This document shows positions 46,861 to 60,190 of a stretch of DNA of 64,000 nucleotides, piece after piece. Source of the stretch: Echinarachnius parma (lineage: Eukaryota; Echinodermata; Echinoidea; Clypeasteroida; Echinarachniidae). Under the pieces are notes generated by a model. That model had not been told where the DNA came from. It searched no databases and saw nothing but the letters and a program-made list of their open reading frames with translations. The stretch's first letter is position 1. Every line of letters begins with the position of its first letter. The stretch is from assembly GCA_037951105.1 (NCBI GenBank), contig JBAMJV010003820.1, positions 124,001 to 188,000 on the forward strand. Reading direction: 5' to 3'. The position numbers and the translations under genes were made by a program.

Positions 46861-48772
46861 AGCTTTTAAGAGTGATTGCAATGAGGGGGGATTAATGTCT
46901 TGCAGGCTCCCCAGCAAATATAATAATAATATATAGCGTTTATAGAGCGCCATGCATTTAGGTTCCCTATTTAGAGGGCGCATTATCATTATCCTTGCAT
47001 GGTCATCAGGTACAGTTCAAACCTGCACAATTATCTGTATATTGACTTTGTACACATGATTTCTGATTCATTGTTAAATGATTTCGCCCGCTACCAAACG
47101 AAAGAGGAGCAAAAATAGGTGGATATCCTACAAGTTAAAATACGTAGGATATACATACAGGATGGAATGATTTCCAATCCTTGCACAATATTTTCACATA
47201 TATTACAAAACAATATACTAGTGCACCCCCAAATGATATGCACATCACAGTGACCCATGATGATGACCACCAAATTTTACTGGGCAATACAAATTAAACA
47301 ACTTCATTGTTTTTCTTTGTTTTGAGACTATGGAATTCTTGTTTTGGGTCACCAAAATTTGAAGTCTTGATTTTGATTGACTGAAAGGGCCATGGGGTAT
47401 AGAATTATTATCTAGCATTACATAATTTGCAACATATACTTCCTAAACCCACTGGCTGAATAGCACATTTCATTCATCAGGAAATTTGCAATTTTATTAA
47501 CAATACATCAGGTATTTTGTATGCAATAAACAACATTTGAGGGGTTTCTTGGCAGTTTGTGTCAATTAACACATTTCTACAAACAATTACTCAATGACAG
47601 CTTTAGTTTCACCACATGAAACCTGTCCTATTGGTAATGATTAACAGCCTGTAATATATATCACAACCTGACATCTATCAAACCCTCCCCTCACAACTTT
47701 TGTTTTAATTTGAGATTGATGGGTAAAAGAATGGAACCCATAAATCATTCACATACTACTTCCTCCCTAACATCACCCATCCCTCCCCCTGTCTTGGCAG
47801 CAACACATTTGAGAAATGTAGACCAAACCCTGTTTATTGTCATTCTCTGAGGGCATTTGGACCCATAGGGATAGGTCCAGGAACCATGCTGTTAGGTCAG
47901 GATACCCTGCTGGGTAGTCCAGGTACTGAGTTTGGACCCATACTGATATGGTCTGACCATGGACTGACTAGGCCCAACTGAAATGGATGACCACTGGTGA
48001 CAAATGTTTATCCGACAGTTCCTGAAGGCCGAATCATTGAAATGATAGCCGAGCAATCTTGGAATGCTTTGTGATCTACTAATCCCAGACAAGAAATGCA
48101 TACAACTTTCCATACTTGGACTAATACAGAAGTAGTTCAGAAGTCAGCAAGAAAATGGAAAGAATATGTAATAATCTTTTCAAGAAAAAACAAATTTTGA
48201 TTGATTTAATGGAACCAATTCTTTGAGGCATTCAATTGATATGTGATTAAATAAAACAATGTTCTGCAATATATATTGTGTTAATACACAAACCAAATAC
48301 AATCAAATCACCACCTAACATACAATACAACACATATCATTGCTAGTGAAGACTATAAAATAAAGGAGACTGGAAGCTAGACTAGTGTAGGGGGCTTGTA
48401 TGATAGCATGGTGGAGAGCCGCAGGGGGATTGTCAAGGAGGGTCTGCAGTTGAGATGTTTTCACTGCCCCTATCTTGGAATGGATCTTGAAAGGATGGAT
48501 GGATGGATTGCTTGGTGGATGGAGTGGGCAGTGAAGCAAAATGGAAACAATTGGTGTGTTCACATTTCAAGAAATACAATAATGTTAGAACCTTAATTCA
48601 TTTAATTTTACAAAGTTCTGTATCCCAAATTATTTACTATAGGCTATAGCACCTAGGCATTACCTGGAGTACACAAATTTGGTATGCCATGATTTTAATT
48701 TGTATAACCATAGACCTACTGTATAACAGATAACTGAAACTAAGAAATCTATAGTGGTCTAAATTGGCCTTG

Positions 48773-49083
48773 GTGAAAGTGTGAACAAAATCACAAAACG
48801 TTAGCAAAGAGATGAGAAGAGAAACAGTGATGCCTGAAGCTGGAGTCGTCTGGCAGCCTGTATAAACACACCTCAATGAGCTGACAATAGGCCTTCGGGA
48901 AGTTAACTAGACTGGGCTCCTATGGGAGTGAAAGTGTGAACAGACCACAAAACGTTAGCAAAGAGATGAGAAGAGAAACAGTGATGCCTGGAGCTGAAGT
49001 CATCTGGCAGTCTGTATAAACACACCTCAATGAGCTGACAATAGGCCTTGGGGAAGTTAACTAGGCTGGGCTCCTATGGGAGT
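48773..49083. repeat. 157-bp tandem duplication, two near-identical units
   Basis: GTGAAAGTGTGAACA ... CACAAAACGTTAGCAAAGAG ... GCAG(C/T)CTGTATAAACACACC ... GGCTCCTATGGGAGTG is repeated at 48773 and 48929 with few differences, so the duplication is fairly young. Confidence 0.9.
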
Positions 49084-49639
49084 GGAAGTAGGGGGTCAGC
49101 AGAGAAAAAGGCTTTGGGGTGTGTGATGTCCACTGTCTGAGCTGTTGGCACACACCTGGGTCTGGATACTAGACAGGGTAGGGCCCCCCAGGGTGTGGGG
49201 TGTTGTGGGTGGTGAGTGGGGGGGGGGGGGGGGGGTAATCTGTTCAATGTTACATATGTGGAACACAACTTGTGACATCGGGTAGGAGTAAGCTGTAGGG
49301 GTGCTGTTTGCTCTTTTGGACATTACTCAATGAACCATGTGCCTTTAGCCCACCACACACTACACAGTCCAATTCTGATCTGACTATTACAACGGTGTAT
49401 CTGAATTAAAACAAGATATATGCATATTCAAAGCATGTATTATAGTTCAAATACCTAATGTGCAGTGGCTGAGCGAGACCAAACAGGGTTAGAAGTGGGG
49501 GTAGGGTAGGGGAGAGAAAGCAGTGGAAATCAATTGGACATTCCGCTAACTAGCTGGACATGAACCTCAAGGAGCTAGGAGGGTGGGGTTGGAGAAGGGA
49601 GGGGAGAGGGCTATCCATGGGGTGTCCACACTAACTAGG

Positions 49640-50220
49640 GCATAGGTGTGTCTGGAATGCAGTACACCTGAGGCAACCAAGGAGGTAGTCTAGGTTTCTG
49701 GACTCTTTATACTCCGTTCCCCCATATATCGCACGACTGATAGATCGGGCGCGATTCATTGAACGGAACGCCCGGTGAATCTGAACCCCCTGTGAATCTG
49801 TTCGGCCAAATCGATGATGTTGCACAGAACTCTCGTTGGCGCGCGGCGCTATAGGGGGATAAGGGTATACAGTTCAGGATCTAAACTACCAAGGAGGCAA
49901 CGCTCGACCATGGCTACACATGAGGAGAGTTCTTTAGCCTCATTCCAAGGCGCAATCTATTTTTGTATGGCACTTTGATCAGGAAGGTAGGGCTGTCTTT
50001 GTACGTACGTTGTCATTTTCCGGGCGCGCGAGTTAGGACGTGCGTTCACTACGAACCGCACGTGTTGACAATCAATACACACTGTGGTATTAATGCACGT
50101 AAGCTTGAATTTTCCCTGGTGCGCGATTAATTGCGAGGGGGCGCCAACGACCGGATGTTGATTGCCAACTTCTCTCGTGGGAGAGAAGGGAATGAAGAGC
50201 GATAAAATCTTCAATCTTAT
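49640..50220. promoter_or_regulatory. CpG-rich island, possible promoter or enhancer
   Basis: The longest CpG-dense stretch in the window (TTGGCGCGCGGCGCTATAGG, TTCCGGGCGCGCGAGTTAGG, GTGCGCGATTAATTGCGAGG, GGGGGCGCCAACGACC). It has a CACGTG E-box, GATTAATTG homeodomain-like sites, and on the minus strand a GGAGTATAAAGAG TATA-like motif near 49712. An 85-codon minus-strand frame (49957-50214) is unrecognised. It could be the eya 5' promoter region, but no downstream first exon with phase 2 was identified. Confidence 0.35.
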
Positions 50221-51719
50221 TTAGCCCATGCGTTTGTCATAGAATTAGCGTGTAGCCAGGGTTTGACACCAGCACTTGTTCAATGGCCCGACAAAAATAA
50301 TAATTCACAAAATGGTAACAACATGATATCACACCAGGCTTTGAACTTTGAACAAATCTGAACCCATTCCAGATGAGTTGAATTCCCTATAACATGCATT
50401 TTTCATAGACCCCAGTCCAAGCATTTTGGGACCAGTCCTGAATAGGTTAAATACAAATATAAAACATGCACTCAATGCAGGAATTGATTTTTAATTTTAG
50501 GGGGCTACTTTTTCAATCTGATGGATAACACAAAATATTTCACATAATACTGTATGGTAATTTTAGGGGCTACCTACTGATTTCAGGGGGCTATTTTGAA
50601 AATTAGGGGGCAAAATCGCCCTCAGCCCCCTATATTTCCTACCCTGCATGCACTTCAACCCGCATCTTAATGTCACTACATTCATGTACTAGAGAACTTT
50701 AATGTTAATTTCATAGTTTTGTATTTGATTTATTCCCATCTGTAGGGTAATCCTATACACTGAGGATATCACTTTCATTTTAACTTTCACTGTTTAATGA
50801 ATGTGGGGGTGGATGTGGTGACAAATTGACACTAAAATTAGCCAAACAAATTTAGATCTTTATCAGAAATGTATGATTAGTTAGATTATAGTGAACTGTT
50901 CGCATAAAGTGGATGAAATGTACTAATTAGTTATCCTATTTATGTAGGCATGCATGGGTCAAAGAACAAAAATGAAAATATAAGATTGAAAAAAATGCAA
51001 AAAAGGGACAAAAAGAGATATTCAGAGAGAGAGAGAGATGGACAATAGGACCTTTTAATTAGGAAATCCACCACATTTATATTTAGGGATTGTACTTATT
51101 CAATTACAGCTCAAAGCATCCGAATATTTTCATTTGAGAGAAGAAAAAAAAAAGTTTGCCAAAAAAGCTGTGACTAACAACACATATTAATCCAACCAGC
51201 ATTACCAAATAAGACGTTATTAATCCTGTCACTCAATACACAATTAAAACATTCATAATTCCGCACAATTAATGTCATATAATATGGAGACAGAGATTAG
51301 CCAAAATGGCTGTTGCTAAATGCGTATAAACCACACGGGGGATTACGAAATGTGTGAAAGATTATTGCAAGTATCAAAAACCACATTAATATTAAATACA
51401 TTTTAACAATCCCTCCCAAATTCTGTTCCAGTTCCTCCAAAGTTCATTCCACAACTTTTCAAATTTCAATGCCCTGTTACAATAAACATAACACAAATAA
51501 TAGACTGTATATGATCACCACCTTCAAACAGACTCAATAAACATACAAAATACACTTACATATTGACATAATTCATAAAAGCACAACTGCAATATGTTTT
51601 TAAAAAAAATGAGAATTAGAGTTGTTCTTGTAAATATGCCAAAATGAAAAACTAGAAAACATAATGACAGAGGATCTTGAAAGGTTGAAGGTTGTCGGAT
51701 GGTAGGCAGGAACAAATAA

Positions 51720-52655
51720 TAATTGACTAGCAATACAAATGCACATCTTCTTTATTACCTCTCTTTCGTCTTCATCTTCCTTACTATTTTGGAAGTACTT
51801 TCTTTTCCCTCCCCCTCCCCAAGAGATCCCGCCGAATGCAAATGTGACACAAGATTACGCTGGAAAAAAAAACAATAATTGACTGGGAAAAGAAATGCAC
51901 AACATCATCTTCATTTTCTCTCTTCTTACTCTTCCTATCATGATGAAACTCTCCGGTCTCTCCTTCCCTCTCTCTCCCTATTTTCTTCTTATTCCATCCC
52001 ACTTTTTTCTTTCTTTTCCCCTCCCCATGAGATCCCATCCGTATGCAAATGTGACACAAGATTACGCAGCAAAAAAGTAATAATTGACTGGAAATAATAT
52101 GCACAAATTCATCTTCATCTCCTCTCTTCTACATTTGCTATTATGAAATCCTCCCTCCCTCTTTCCCATTTTTCTTCTTATTCACACTTTTTTTCTTCTT
52201 TCTTTCTTCATTCAAGTCCCTTTCCCCCACAAGATCCGGCAGAATGAAAATGTGACATGAGATTAAGCAGCAAAAAAGTAATTATTGACTGGAAATAAAA
52301 TGCACATTATTTTCATTTCCTCTTGTCAACTCTTCACATTATCATGAGATTCTTCCTCTCTTTTTACTATTTTTTTCTTATTCGATCCCATTGTCTTTCT
52401 TTGTCCTTCCCCACTGAGATCCGGCCAAATGCAAATTTGACACAAGATTGGTCAGGAAAATAACAATAATTGACTGGAAATAAAATGCACATAATGACAA
52501 AATCATCTTAATTTCATTCCCCGTTATTATGAAATTCTCCCTCCCACTCTCTCATTTTCTCCTTCTTCCAAACCATTTTCTACTTTCTTTCTTCCTTCTT
52601 TCGAGTCCCTTCTCCCCACGAGATCCGGCCGAATGCAAATGCGACACAAGATTAG
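51720..52655. repeat. five-unit tandem array, ~180-200 bp period
   Basis: Each unit has AATAATTGACTGGAAATAAA/ATGCACA, a pyrimidine-rich middle, then CCC(C/A)A(C/T)GAGATCC(G/C)(G/A)CC and GAATGCAAATGTGACACAAG/ATTA. Units begin near 51718, 51876, 52077, 52282 and 52468. Confidence 0.88.
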
Positions 52656-52760
52656 AGCCGGGAGGACGGCTCCAAGGGCTCAGCGTTGCCACGGCGACGC
52701 AGAGATTAGCACGCCGATGGCCGAGGTGTGAGGATGAGGGGGAGATAAGAGGGAGGATGA
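52650..52760. promoter_or_regulatory. GC-rich block with X-box-like motif
   Basis: GAGCCGGGAGGACGGCTCCA then CAGCGTTGCCACGGCGACGC. GTTGCC-AC-GGCGAC is one base off an RFX X-box half-site pair. It sits immediately at the end of the five-unit array. Regulatory role is inference. Confidence 0.25.
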
Positions 52761-53355
52761 GAGGTGGGTTGATGAGCTGTTGTGAGGGGTATCTCTGGGT
52801 ATCTCGTTGGATGAAAGGCTTTTAAGATATGATAAGTGGGCCAGTGTACATGTGCACAGGGATACAAGGGAGGCACTCGTCTTATTTTATTTGGGTGGTT
52901 TTTTTTTAGGTTTGTGCGATTTTTATCATTACGTTTTCGTTGTATCCTTAAAGATTGTCATGTGGATGAAGAAAGTGGTTTGAACATTCTTAACTCCTTG
53001 AGTGCCAAGCTAGTTACAATACACACAAATGCCATAGAGCATTAAAATCCCTGGCACGTTAAGAGTTAGGTAACATTCCTAACTAGGCTAGATCCTACAC
53101 ACTACATTACACTTTGGCCAGTGTACATGGAACAGATAAAAAGGGAGCAACTTGTCTATATTTTACTAGGGCTTTTTATGGTGTGTGATTATGATCATTA
53201 CGTTTCCGTAGCATAACGATTGTCATGCAAAAGGATGAAGAGGGCTGAATATTCCTACCTAGCCCAACCAAAAAAAAAAAGAGGAAATACATAGATCTAT
53301 TTTATTTGGATTTTGTTTGGTGTGTGACTTTGATCATGCCGTTTCCAAAGTATCT

Positions 53356-53433
53356 TAACCCGTTCACTACGAGATTCCGAAATCTCCATAGACTTTGTAC
53401 ACAACCCACCCGGTTCCCGTAGTCAAGGGGTTA
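53356..53433 (+). repeat. copy of ~80-bp dispersed element (family R1)
   Basis: TTAACCCGTTCACTACGAGA/TTCCGAAATCTCCATAGACT/TTGTACACAACCCACCCGGT/TCCCGTAGTCAAGGGGTTAA. The best-preserved copy, with opposed TTAACCC/GGGGTTAA ends. Confidence 0.85.
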
Positions 53434-53454
53434 AAAGCAATTCAGATTCGGAAA

Positions 53455-53595
53455 TCTGATGCACGGTGCCATCATGCTAATGCCTTGCGCACGGTGCACG
53501 ATACACACTGGCTTAGTGTTGTGCAGTCCGCACAAACCAGCCTAGTTCAAAATGGCGACCCATGGTGTAGCATATCCACACTTGACAATCTTTAA
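53455..53595 (-). repeat. dispersed ~140-bp repeat
   Basis: GCACGGTGCCATCATGCTAA ... CACTGGCTTAGTGTTGTGCA ... CCAGCCTAGTTCAAAATGGC ... CACACTTGACAATCTTTAA. Reverse-complement relatives lie at about 28495-28632 and 26750-26840, and a same-sense one at 42935-43010. Confidence 0.75.
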
Positions 53596-55274
53596 TGATA
53601 GTAATGCGTGTGGAAGTAAATGAAATGTAAAATATTTAGTTTCCCCCTTTTTAAATAAACATCTATCAAAAATTACAATGTACAAACACACTATTGTGAA
53701 GACTCAAAGGTGTCTTCTTCATCTGGAATGAAAAGGGTTATAAAAGTTGTCCAGATCAACTGGAAATTTGCAATTTTTTTCTTATAAATTCTATATCAAA
53801 ATAATTAATGCACATTATTTGAAAAAAATAAAGCACACTATATGGATGGAATTGTGGTGGATGTTGCATGCATGCATGCATCCCAGCTGTCTACAGCTTT
53901 CATTATACATGTATGACATTATGATGGGTACATATTAGATTTCACTCTCATCCTTATTTCCATGGCAACACATTCTCTCTCTTTCCTTCTCTACTTTTCT
54001 TCATCCTCATCTCTCTCTCTTTATATTGTTGGTTCTCTTTTACTTTTTGAGTTCTAGAGACCTTGCAGTGTCCTCTCTATAATTTAATGAAGCTTGCATA
54101 ATGAAATAACATTATCTGTAGATATTATGAAGAAGAAAAAAAATGCACACAAAACTTCCCAAAGACCACTCGTGTTTCCCTTCGTTTGCAGAACGTCTTG
54201 TCAACAATGTTAACCCCTTGGAAACTATATCACATTTATACCATACAGTTCTATATATTCATCACAGCCCAAGATATGGCCTGGTAGTCTGTGGATTAAC
54301 TATTTTTATAATATAACTTTTTCAAATGTATGTATGAATAGCTAACACTCATTATTACATAATGCACAGTACAACACAAACCCGCGAAGAAATGATTAGC
54401 ACTACAAAAGGACATTAAATATCAGAAAATTATTACATATACTGTAGTTGCATTCTGGAAAACTTCACTATTCATGCATTTGTCTATAGTATAGATGTGC
54501 TACGAAATTTAGGATCTGTTATTCCATATCAAAGTAAAGTCATGTGATGGTCACTCGGAGCTTAGATATTGTATGACTAAGAGAAAATGAACGAAGTGCC
54601 AACAAAAATCCCACATCCAAATGACGAAGAAGAAAAAAATGCACAAAGACGGGAAGGGGAGTTATAAGAGGGATATAAAGGAGAGAAGTACAAGTATTCT
54701 ATTTTGCACGTACTCTGCTGCAAAGGCAGTTCATGAATAAATGCATTTTTATCTCGGCCTAAGATCACTTGAATAATCACTTAAGTCCCGGGATAATGAA
54801 GGCGGGATTAACATAGATCGGGGAAATGTGACATTGTCACTTCACCCTGCCAAAAAAAAAAAAAAAAAACTTTTAAAAAAGGAAAAAGAAATTAGAAGGG
54901 AGTGCAAAGTGATAGAGAAAATAGAGAGAGAAAACGGAACACAGATAACCATCTTTTCCCCCTTTTCTATCGATCATCACTGCTCTTCTTTCATCTATTA
55001 TTCCCTCGTAAACATGACATTTTCTGTTACAAACTGAACACTATCTCTTTTTCTTTCCCCCCCCCCCCCCCCCCCCCTCTTCCTATTTTCTATCTTTACT
55101 CTTCAATACCGTCTCACCAACTTACCCCATTGCATACTGCAACCTGGTGGGTCCTGTAAACACTATGGACATTTCAATATGTATTAGGAAAAGGTTATGT
55201 TGCCTCTTCTTGTTCACCCTCTCTTTTTTCTTTTATCAACTCTTTACTCTTCTGTCATCTTGCTATCTCGGTGG

Positions 55275-55395
55275 CTGCAAAATTTCAGTATATATCTAAC
55301 AGTTGTACAGTGAAATACATTTCCTCATACAATGCGTTACAAAATTTCAGTATATATAAATGTTGTACAGTGAAATACATTTCCTCATACAATGC
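55275..55395. repeat. ~61-bp tandem duplication
   Basis: CAAAATTTCAGTATATATCT ... GTTGTACAGTGAAATACATT/TCCTCATACAATGC occurs twice with high identity. Confidence 0.88.
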
Positions 55396-56639
55396 TTATA
55401 GGCTGGAATCATTCACCAAGGGGGGTTTAAACCATATGGTTTAGAACTATGAAGTGACGCTTGGTTGTACCAAAATCAAATAATCTTTAATAGGGTAGGA
55501 TGTATAATGATGGTATGGTTCATCTGTGAAAGAAAATCAAATTCACTCCATTCAGGACTGCATGGTTCCCCAAATTCTAAGGCTTGATGGAGAATGCAGG
55601 TTATAACAAAATCAAATTATCTTCAACTGGATAACAGTTCTGTTAAAATAACTCTTTGATACAAAATTAAAAAGAGTATGAGTATCAATACATCTGCCTC
55701 ATATTGCACAATGATGGGATGGTGCATCTGTGCGCAGGACTCTTCCAACACAGTAGAGGGTGTGGTTCTGGTTCATCAATTGTGGTTTTTAATTTGGTCA
55801 ATGCAGGTATATTTACAGAGATGCCACCCTTTACATTCAGCATTCAGGGAGGATTCATTCAGAAATCAGGGAGGGTTCTATGCAGTGCATATATGTGAAT
55901 GATGGGAATAATCTTTCAAAAACAATCAGGGATGCACTTAAATTTGTGTGGAGGACATATTAAACAAAACATAATCTGTAATGATGGGTGTGCACTCACA
56001 GGACCCTGGCACACACACATCAATTGTATTGGGTGGGGCATGTGTGTTTTAAGGGCGTGTGTCGTGCGGGAGTTTGACTTTATGGTCCACTAACTGATGC
56101 TCAATAGTTCATTATCAGTTCATTGATTTCCTTTCTTACCTAGGGATTGGAGATGTGTGTTGATTAACATCAGTACATCAACTGTATGATGTGTGGTACA
56201 TGTGTATTTTCTGGGAGGTTAGTGTCAGGATTCTTTATTTGGTCCAGTGATGCATATGGTTCATAATCAGTTCATTGATTTCTGTTCTTATTTGTGACTT
56301 TGTAATCTACAAAGTGCATGTCTCCTTTTCTGAATGTATGGTTCGGATTAAGTTTCAATTGTGAATTAAATAAAGTATTTTGGGAACAATTCCTAGCTGA
56401 TGATTACAGCAAGGGAGAATAAACAAATCTTTGTGTCCCGACAGTCAGCCATTTTCTTCCTTTGTTTAGCTTACCATACACACCCAGATTAGGATAGAAA
56501 CAAAGCAGGGCCTTCCTTTACTACAATGTATAGTTGCCTGTGCCTATTGCATTTCCCCTTGTGTTTCTTCTTTCTTCTCTCTCTCAAACCCCTTTTCTCT
56601 CTATAAAATGTAATAGTTCCTTGTTTGTCTACATGTTAA

Positions 56640-57060
56640 CATCATATGTTGATACTTATCCTTGATTATCATTTTGCCTGTATATTTCTGTCTTGTTGGT
56701 TTCCGATCTGTGATTTAAATTTCAGACCACCAGTCTCATTTGTCCCTGTTTGTTTTTGTCAAATCATTTTTATATCCTTGATGACAATATTAAGAACATT
56801 TAATTCCTCCATTTTGCATATAAATGTATGCCCTTATGTAATTTGCATTCTGTGCCTTTATGTTTTTGTAAAATCATTCCTAGTCCTCAATTAACATTTT
56901 AAGACCATTGCATGCCTCCCATTTTGCATATAAATGTATGCCCTTATGTTTACAATCCTAGATTATTTACTACATTTGTCAAATGATTCTTTATCCTCGC
57001 TTAAAATTTTAAGACCATGCCTCCCCATATGATATGCCCTTATGTCTATGATCCTTATCA
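56640..57060. repeat. diverged tandem array of ~100-150 bp units
   Basis: Units share TTTTGCATATAAATGTATGC/CCTTATGT, TTTTTGT(C/A)AAATCATT and ATCCTTGATTA-like segments. Confidence 0.7.
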
Positions 57061-58089
57061 ATTACACATTTATTGTAAACAATAAATAATAAAAGGCATT
57101 GGTTTCTTTGTTTTCCTTGCATTAAATGTGTTTAGGCCTGGTTGTTTACTAGCCTTGATCACTATTTAAGACCCTACACTAGACCGGCCAGATGTGGATC
57201 TACTGGTAGGCTTTCATAACGTCTCCCAAGTACTCATTCCCTTTGAGATTCTGAATTTCATCAGTGAACTTTTACTATTCAAAATATCACTCTTTCCTGA
57301 TCAAACCTGTGATTATAGATGAGGCATGACATGAAAGAAAACAAGATTTTTTTCTTCTAATTTTGTCAATGTCAGGTTGAAAATCTGCTTGCCCAATCAG
57401 GCCACCAAAATATGACTTTTATACATTTTTGCTGGCCCGAAGTGCAATTTCTCTGGCCCCGGGCCAGTGCAAGTGCCCTGACATTTTAAACCCACCAGGT
57501 TACTGCAAGCAACAGGTTAAGTCAAACATACTGATGGCGCCTAATTAAAAAATTTATTGCCAGTACATAAAACTGCCGGCATAATGACGGTGTGTGTTGT
57601 TTTGATTCGGAAACAAAGAAATCTGAATTAAGAAACTTGCTCAAGCAAATATTACAACTGAAATATAGGAAAGAAAAACAGCTTCTAAAAGTACATGCGG
57701 TATGTAACAAGTGATTGATATCATTCCAAATTACTCTGAATTAATTAATAAAATTGCCTTGAATGATTGAAAAGAGTCGGACAAAGAGAGCATTATAAAC
57801 AAACGCGTCATCTGATGAACTATATATATAACTGGACTGAATCAACATCCGTCCACAAACCCAACCGAACTAATACAAAACTCTAAAAACAATTGGTGGA
57901 ATATTCAGTAGAGGACCTACATTTGAAAGAAAATGGAAAGTAAACAACAGAAGAGGGTTTGAGAATAGAGATAATGATGAAATTGCACTTCCAACACAGA
58001 TTGGGGACAAACAATGATGGATAAAAAAAGTATGCAATTCTTCTTCATAATGTATTAAAACAAAAGAAAGTGGCGTAAATGATCTGAAA

Positions 58090-58320
58090 TTTAAAAAAAG
58101 GATGCACCAGCAGGCTGGAATGAACTATTTGCTCCATTGGCTGCTAGTAAAGCATGGCTAGCTATAAAAGCCGACGCAACAGGAAAACGGGACTGGGGTA
58201 AGGGAAAAACCAACCACGGCGCGGGAGATGGGCAAGATTGAGCGAGTGGCGGGGCGGCAGTCGTAATTGATGGGATTTAGGGGGACGCAGATTTATTAGG
58301 GCTATTACTGCAGACTACCC
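58090..58320. promoter_or_regulatory. candidate regulatory island with TATA-like motif
   Basis: Plus-strand GGCTAGCTATAAAAGCCGAC followed by a GC-richer stretch (ACCACGGCGCGGGAGATGGG, GAGCGAGTGGCGGGGCGGCA). The TATA motif points along the plus strand, away from the eya direction. No open frame follows. A similar CTATAAAGCCGGCGGCAGC lies at 60125. Confidence 0.3.
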
Positions 58321-58976
58321 ACTTTCCTTTTGTTGACTGTTTGGCCGCTCTCTGTACACAGTCCATTCAATCATCCCCTCTCCCATCAAACGGCCCAGAC
58401 TGTCCTCCGCGCTTGCACTCTAGCCTCCATTCAAAGCTGATAGACAAAACACCACCACTGAATCAAATCATGACTATTAAAGAAGTAACATATCGTGCTT
58501 GTCGCTATTACATTATTAAAGGGAACCACCACGCAGAGAACAACACAGGCTTATATGTGTTCATTATTGGTATCGTTGTTTGAAATTAAATAGATATTTA
58601 ATAGATATCCAACACTTTGCAAAGGGTTGTTTAATTCATAAGCAATGCAATTAATCACCAAAACTTACAGAACCAATAGGGGCCTTTGGTTCCTTATACA
58701 CGCATTATCCATAAATACAACGTAATCAAATACCTCAGACTAGTTCAATTTAAGGAAAGTTGGAAGCTTTATGCATTGCAGGAATCATCCCGGTACAAAA
58801 GAAGATAACAAATTATGTCTCTCAGCCTTGAAAGTAGTCTAGCCAAAGATTCCTTGCTCGGAAATAAATGAATGGAGAAGATGCAGGGAAGGGGGATGAT
58901 TGAACAGGTTGTGTATGCCGGTAATTTGACAAATTTATACAGCCCTGATGAATCGTAGGCTCTTTAGGCAGAGGAG

Positions 58977-59480
58977 GGGAACTACAAATTGCTTTCATTA
59001 TTCGCATAAAGTGATTTTTACACAATGAGCGCAATCACCATCAATTTTGATAAATCAAGTCTGATAAATTCTAAAGTGTTTGCAAATTGTTCTACAAATT
59101 GCTTGCATTATTCGCATAAAGTGATTTTTACACAATGAGTGCGATCATTATCAATTTTGATAAATCAAGTTTTTGCGATTATATACATGTAGCTCTGTTT
59201 ATTGTATGATCTTTAAGTGAAAAAGGAAACTACAAATTGCTTAACTAATGCTATTGGCAATAAGTGATTTTTACACAAAGATTAATGCAATCACCATCAA
59301 TTTTGATTTAAAAACATATTCACAGATCCAAATTGTTAGCAAATAGTGCTTTACGGCATCTTTAGGGAAAATTACAAAATAATATTTTATTTAAAGCTAT
59401 TTCAGAGAACTTGTTTACACAATCTGTGCAATTATCATCAATTCTGATGGTTACAATCTTTAGAATTGTATAGCAGGCTC
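58977..59480. repeat. tandem array, four units of ~118-130 bp
   Basis: ACTACAAATTGCTTTCATTA/TTCGCATAAAGTGATTTTTA/CACAATGAGCGCAATCACCA/TCAATTTTGATAAATCAAGT recurs near 58980, 59095, 59227 and, more decayed, 59370. Confidence 0.85.
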
Positions 59481-59787
59481 ATTACAATCCAACTTATTAT
59501 GAATACATTTTTAGATAATACCCTTTAATTTACCATAGGTAGCACTGATGATGTACAAAATAATGTATCATTGCTGCAATACGTGAGAAAACATGCATGT
59601 GTCCTGAATAATAAAAAAACACACACATTAATTTATGTGCTCACAGTAACATAATGGAACAATCTATTATATGACAAAGCATTTATTTGTGCAGAAGTTA
59701 TTACACACAAATACAAACAAAAATGGAACAATTAAAAAACATAATCAGTTAATCAGTTGTCTCGCACGGAACCATGGATGGTTGGAC

Positions 59788-59870
59788 AAAATAGGGGGAA
59801 AAGATGGTTATCTGTGTTGCGTTTATATTTTCTCTCTATTTTCATGTTCTTTTTTTTTTTCAAAGCAAAA
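59788..59870 (-). repeat. repeat inverted relative to 54894-54980
   Basis: GGGGGAAAAGATGGTTATCT/GTGTTGCGTTTATATTTTCT/CTCTATTTTC is the reverse complement, with few changes, of AGAGAAAATAGAGAGAGAAA ... ACACAGATAACCATCTTTTC at 54894-54980. Confidence 0.75.
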
Positions 59871-59999
59871 AGTGAGAATATATTTTGTTGAAGTTGATTT
59901 GGACAATTAATGCAAAATTTAGGTAGCACCTTTAAGCGCCTCCAGACCTCCTCTACCAAATTCATTTTTTGTTCATACAATTAATGCATGAAGTGAGAG

Positions 60000-60190
60000 C
60001 TGCAGTTCAATGGTGCAAGGCGAAGACAAAGACACCCAGCTTGCTGCTACATACAGAGGCAGCCCCCCAGCACTGGCTGGTCTGCCGGGCCAGCAGGTCA
60101 GGCAGGCTGGCATCAGGGGGATAGCCTATAAAGCCGGCGGCAGCTACTTGAACGGTGTCTTGAGTGAGCTTTAGCAAGTCTACCACCGCT
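60000..60190. promoter_or_regulatory. candidate regulatory island, GC-rich
   Basis: GCCCCCCAGCACTGGCTGGT, CTGCCGGGCCAGCAGGTCAG, CTATAAAGCCGGCGGCAGCT. Repeat-free and GC-rich compared with surroundings, containing TATA-like and GC-rich motifs on the plus strand. No protein recognised. Confidence 0.3.

Noticed and set aside
51720-52655. CRISPR-like regular repeat array
   Set aside because: Units are long, diverged throughout and in an animal intron or intergenic region; no short conserved repeat with unique spacers.
58669-58712. Possible eya first exon (minus strand ATG, MDNACIRNQRPLLV, GTAAGT donor, phase 2)
   Set aside because: Phase fits, but there is no similarity to EYA N-termini, the last exon bases are unlike a good donor, and a one-in-three phase match is expected by chance among many ATG/GT pairs.
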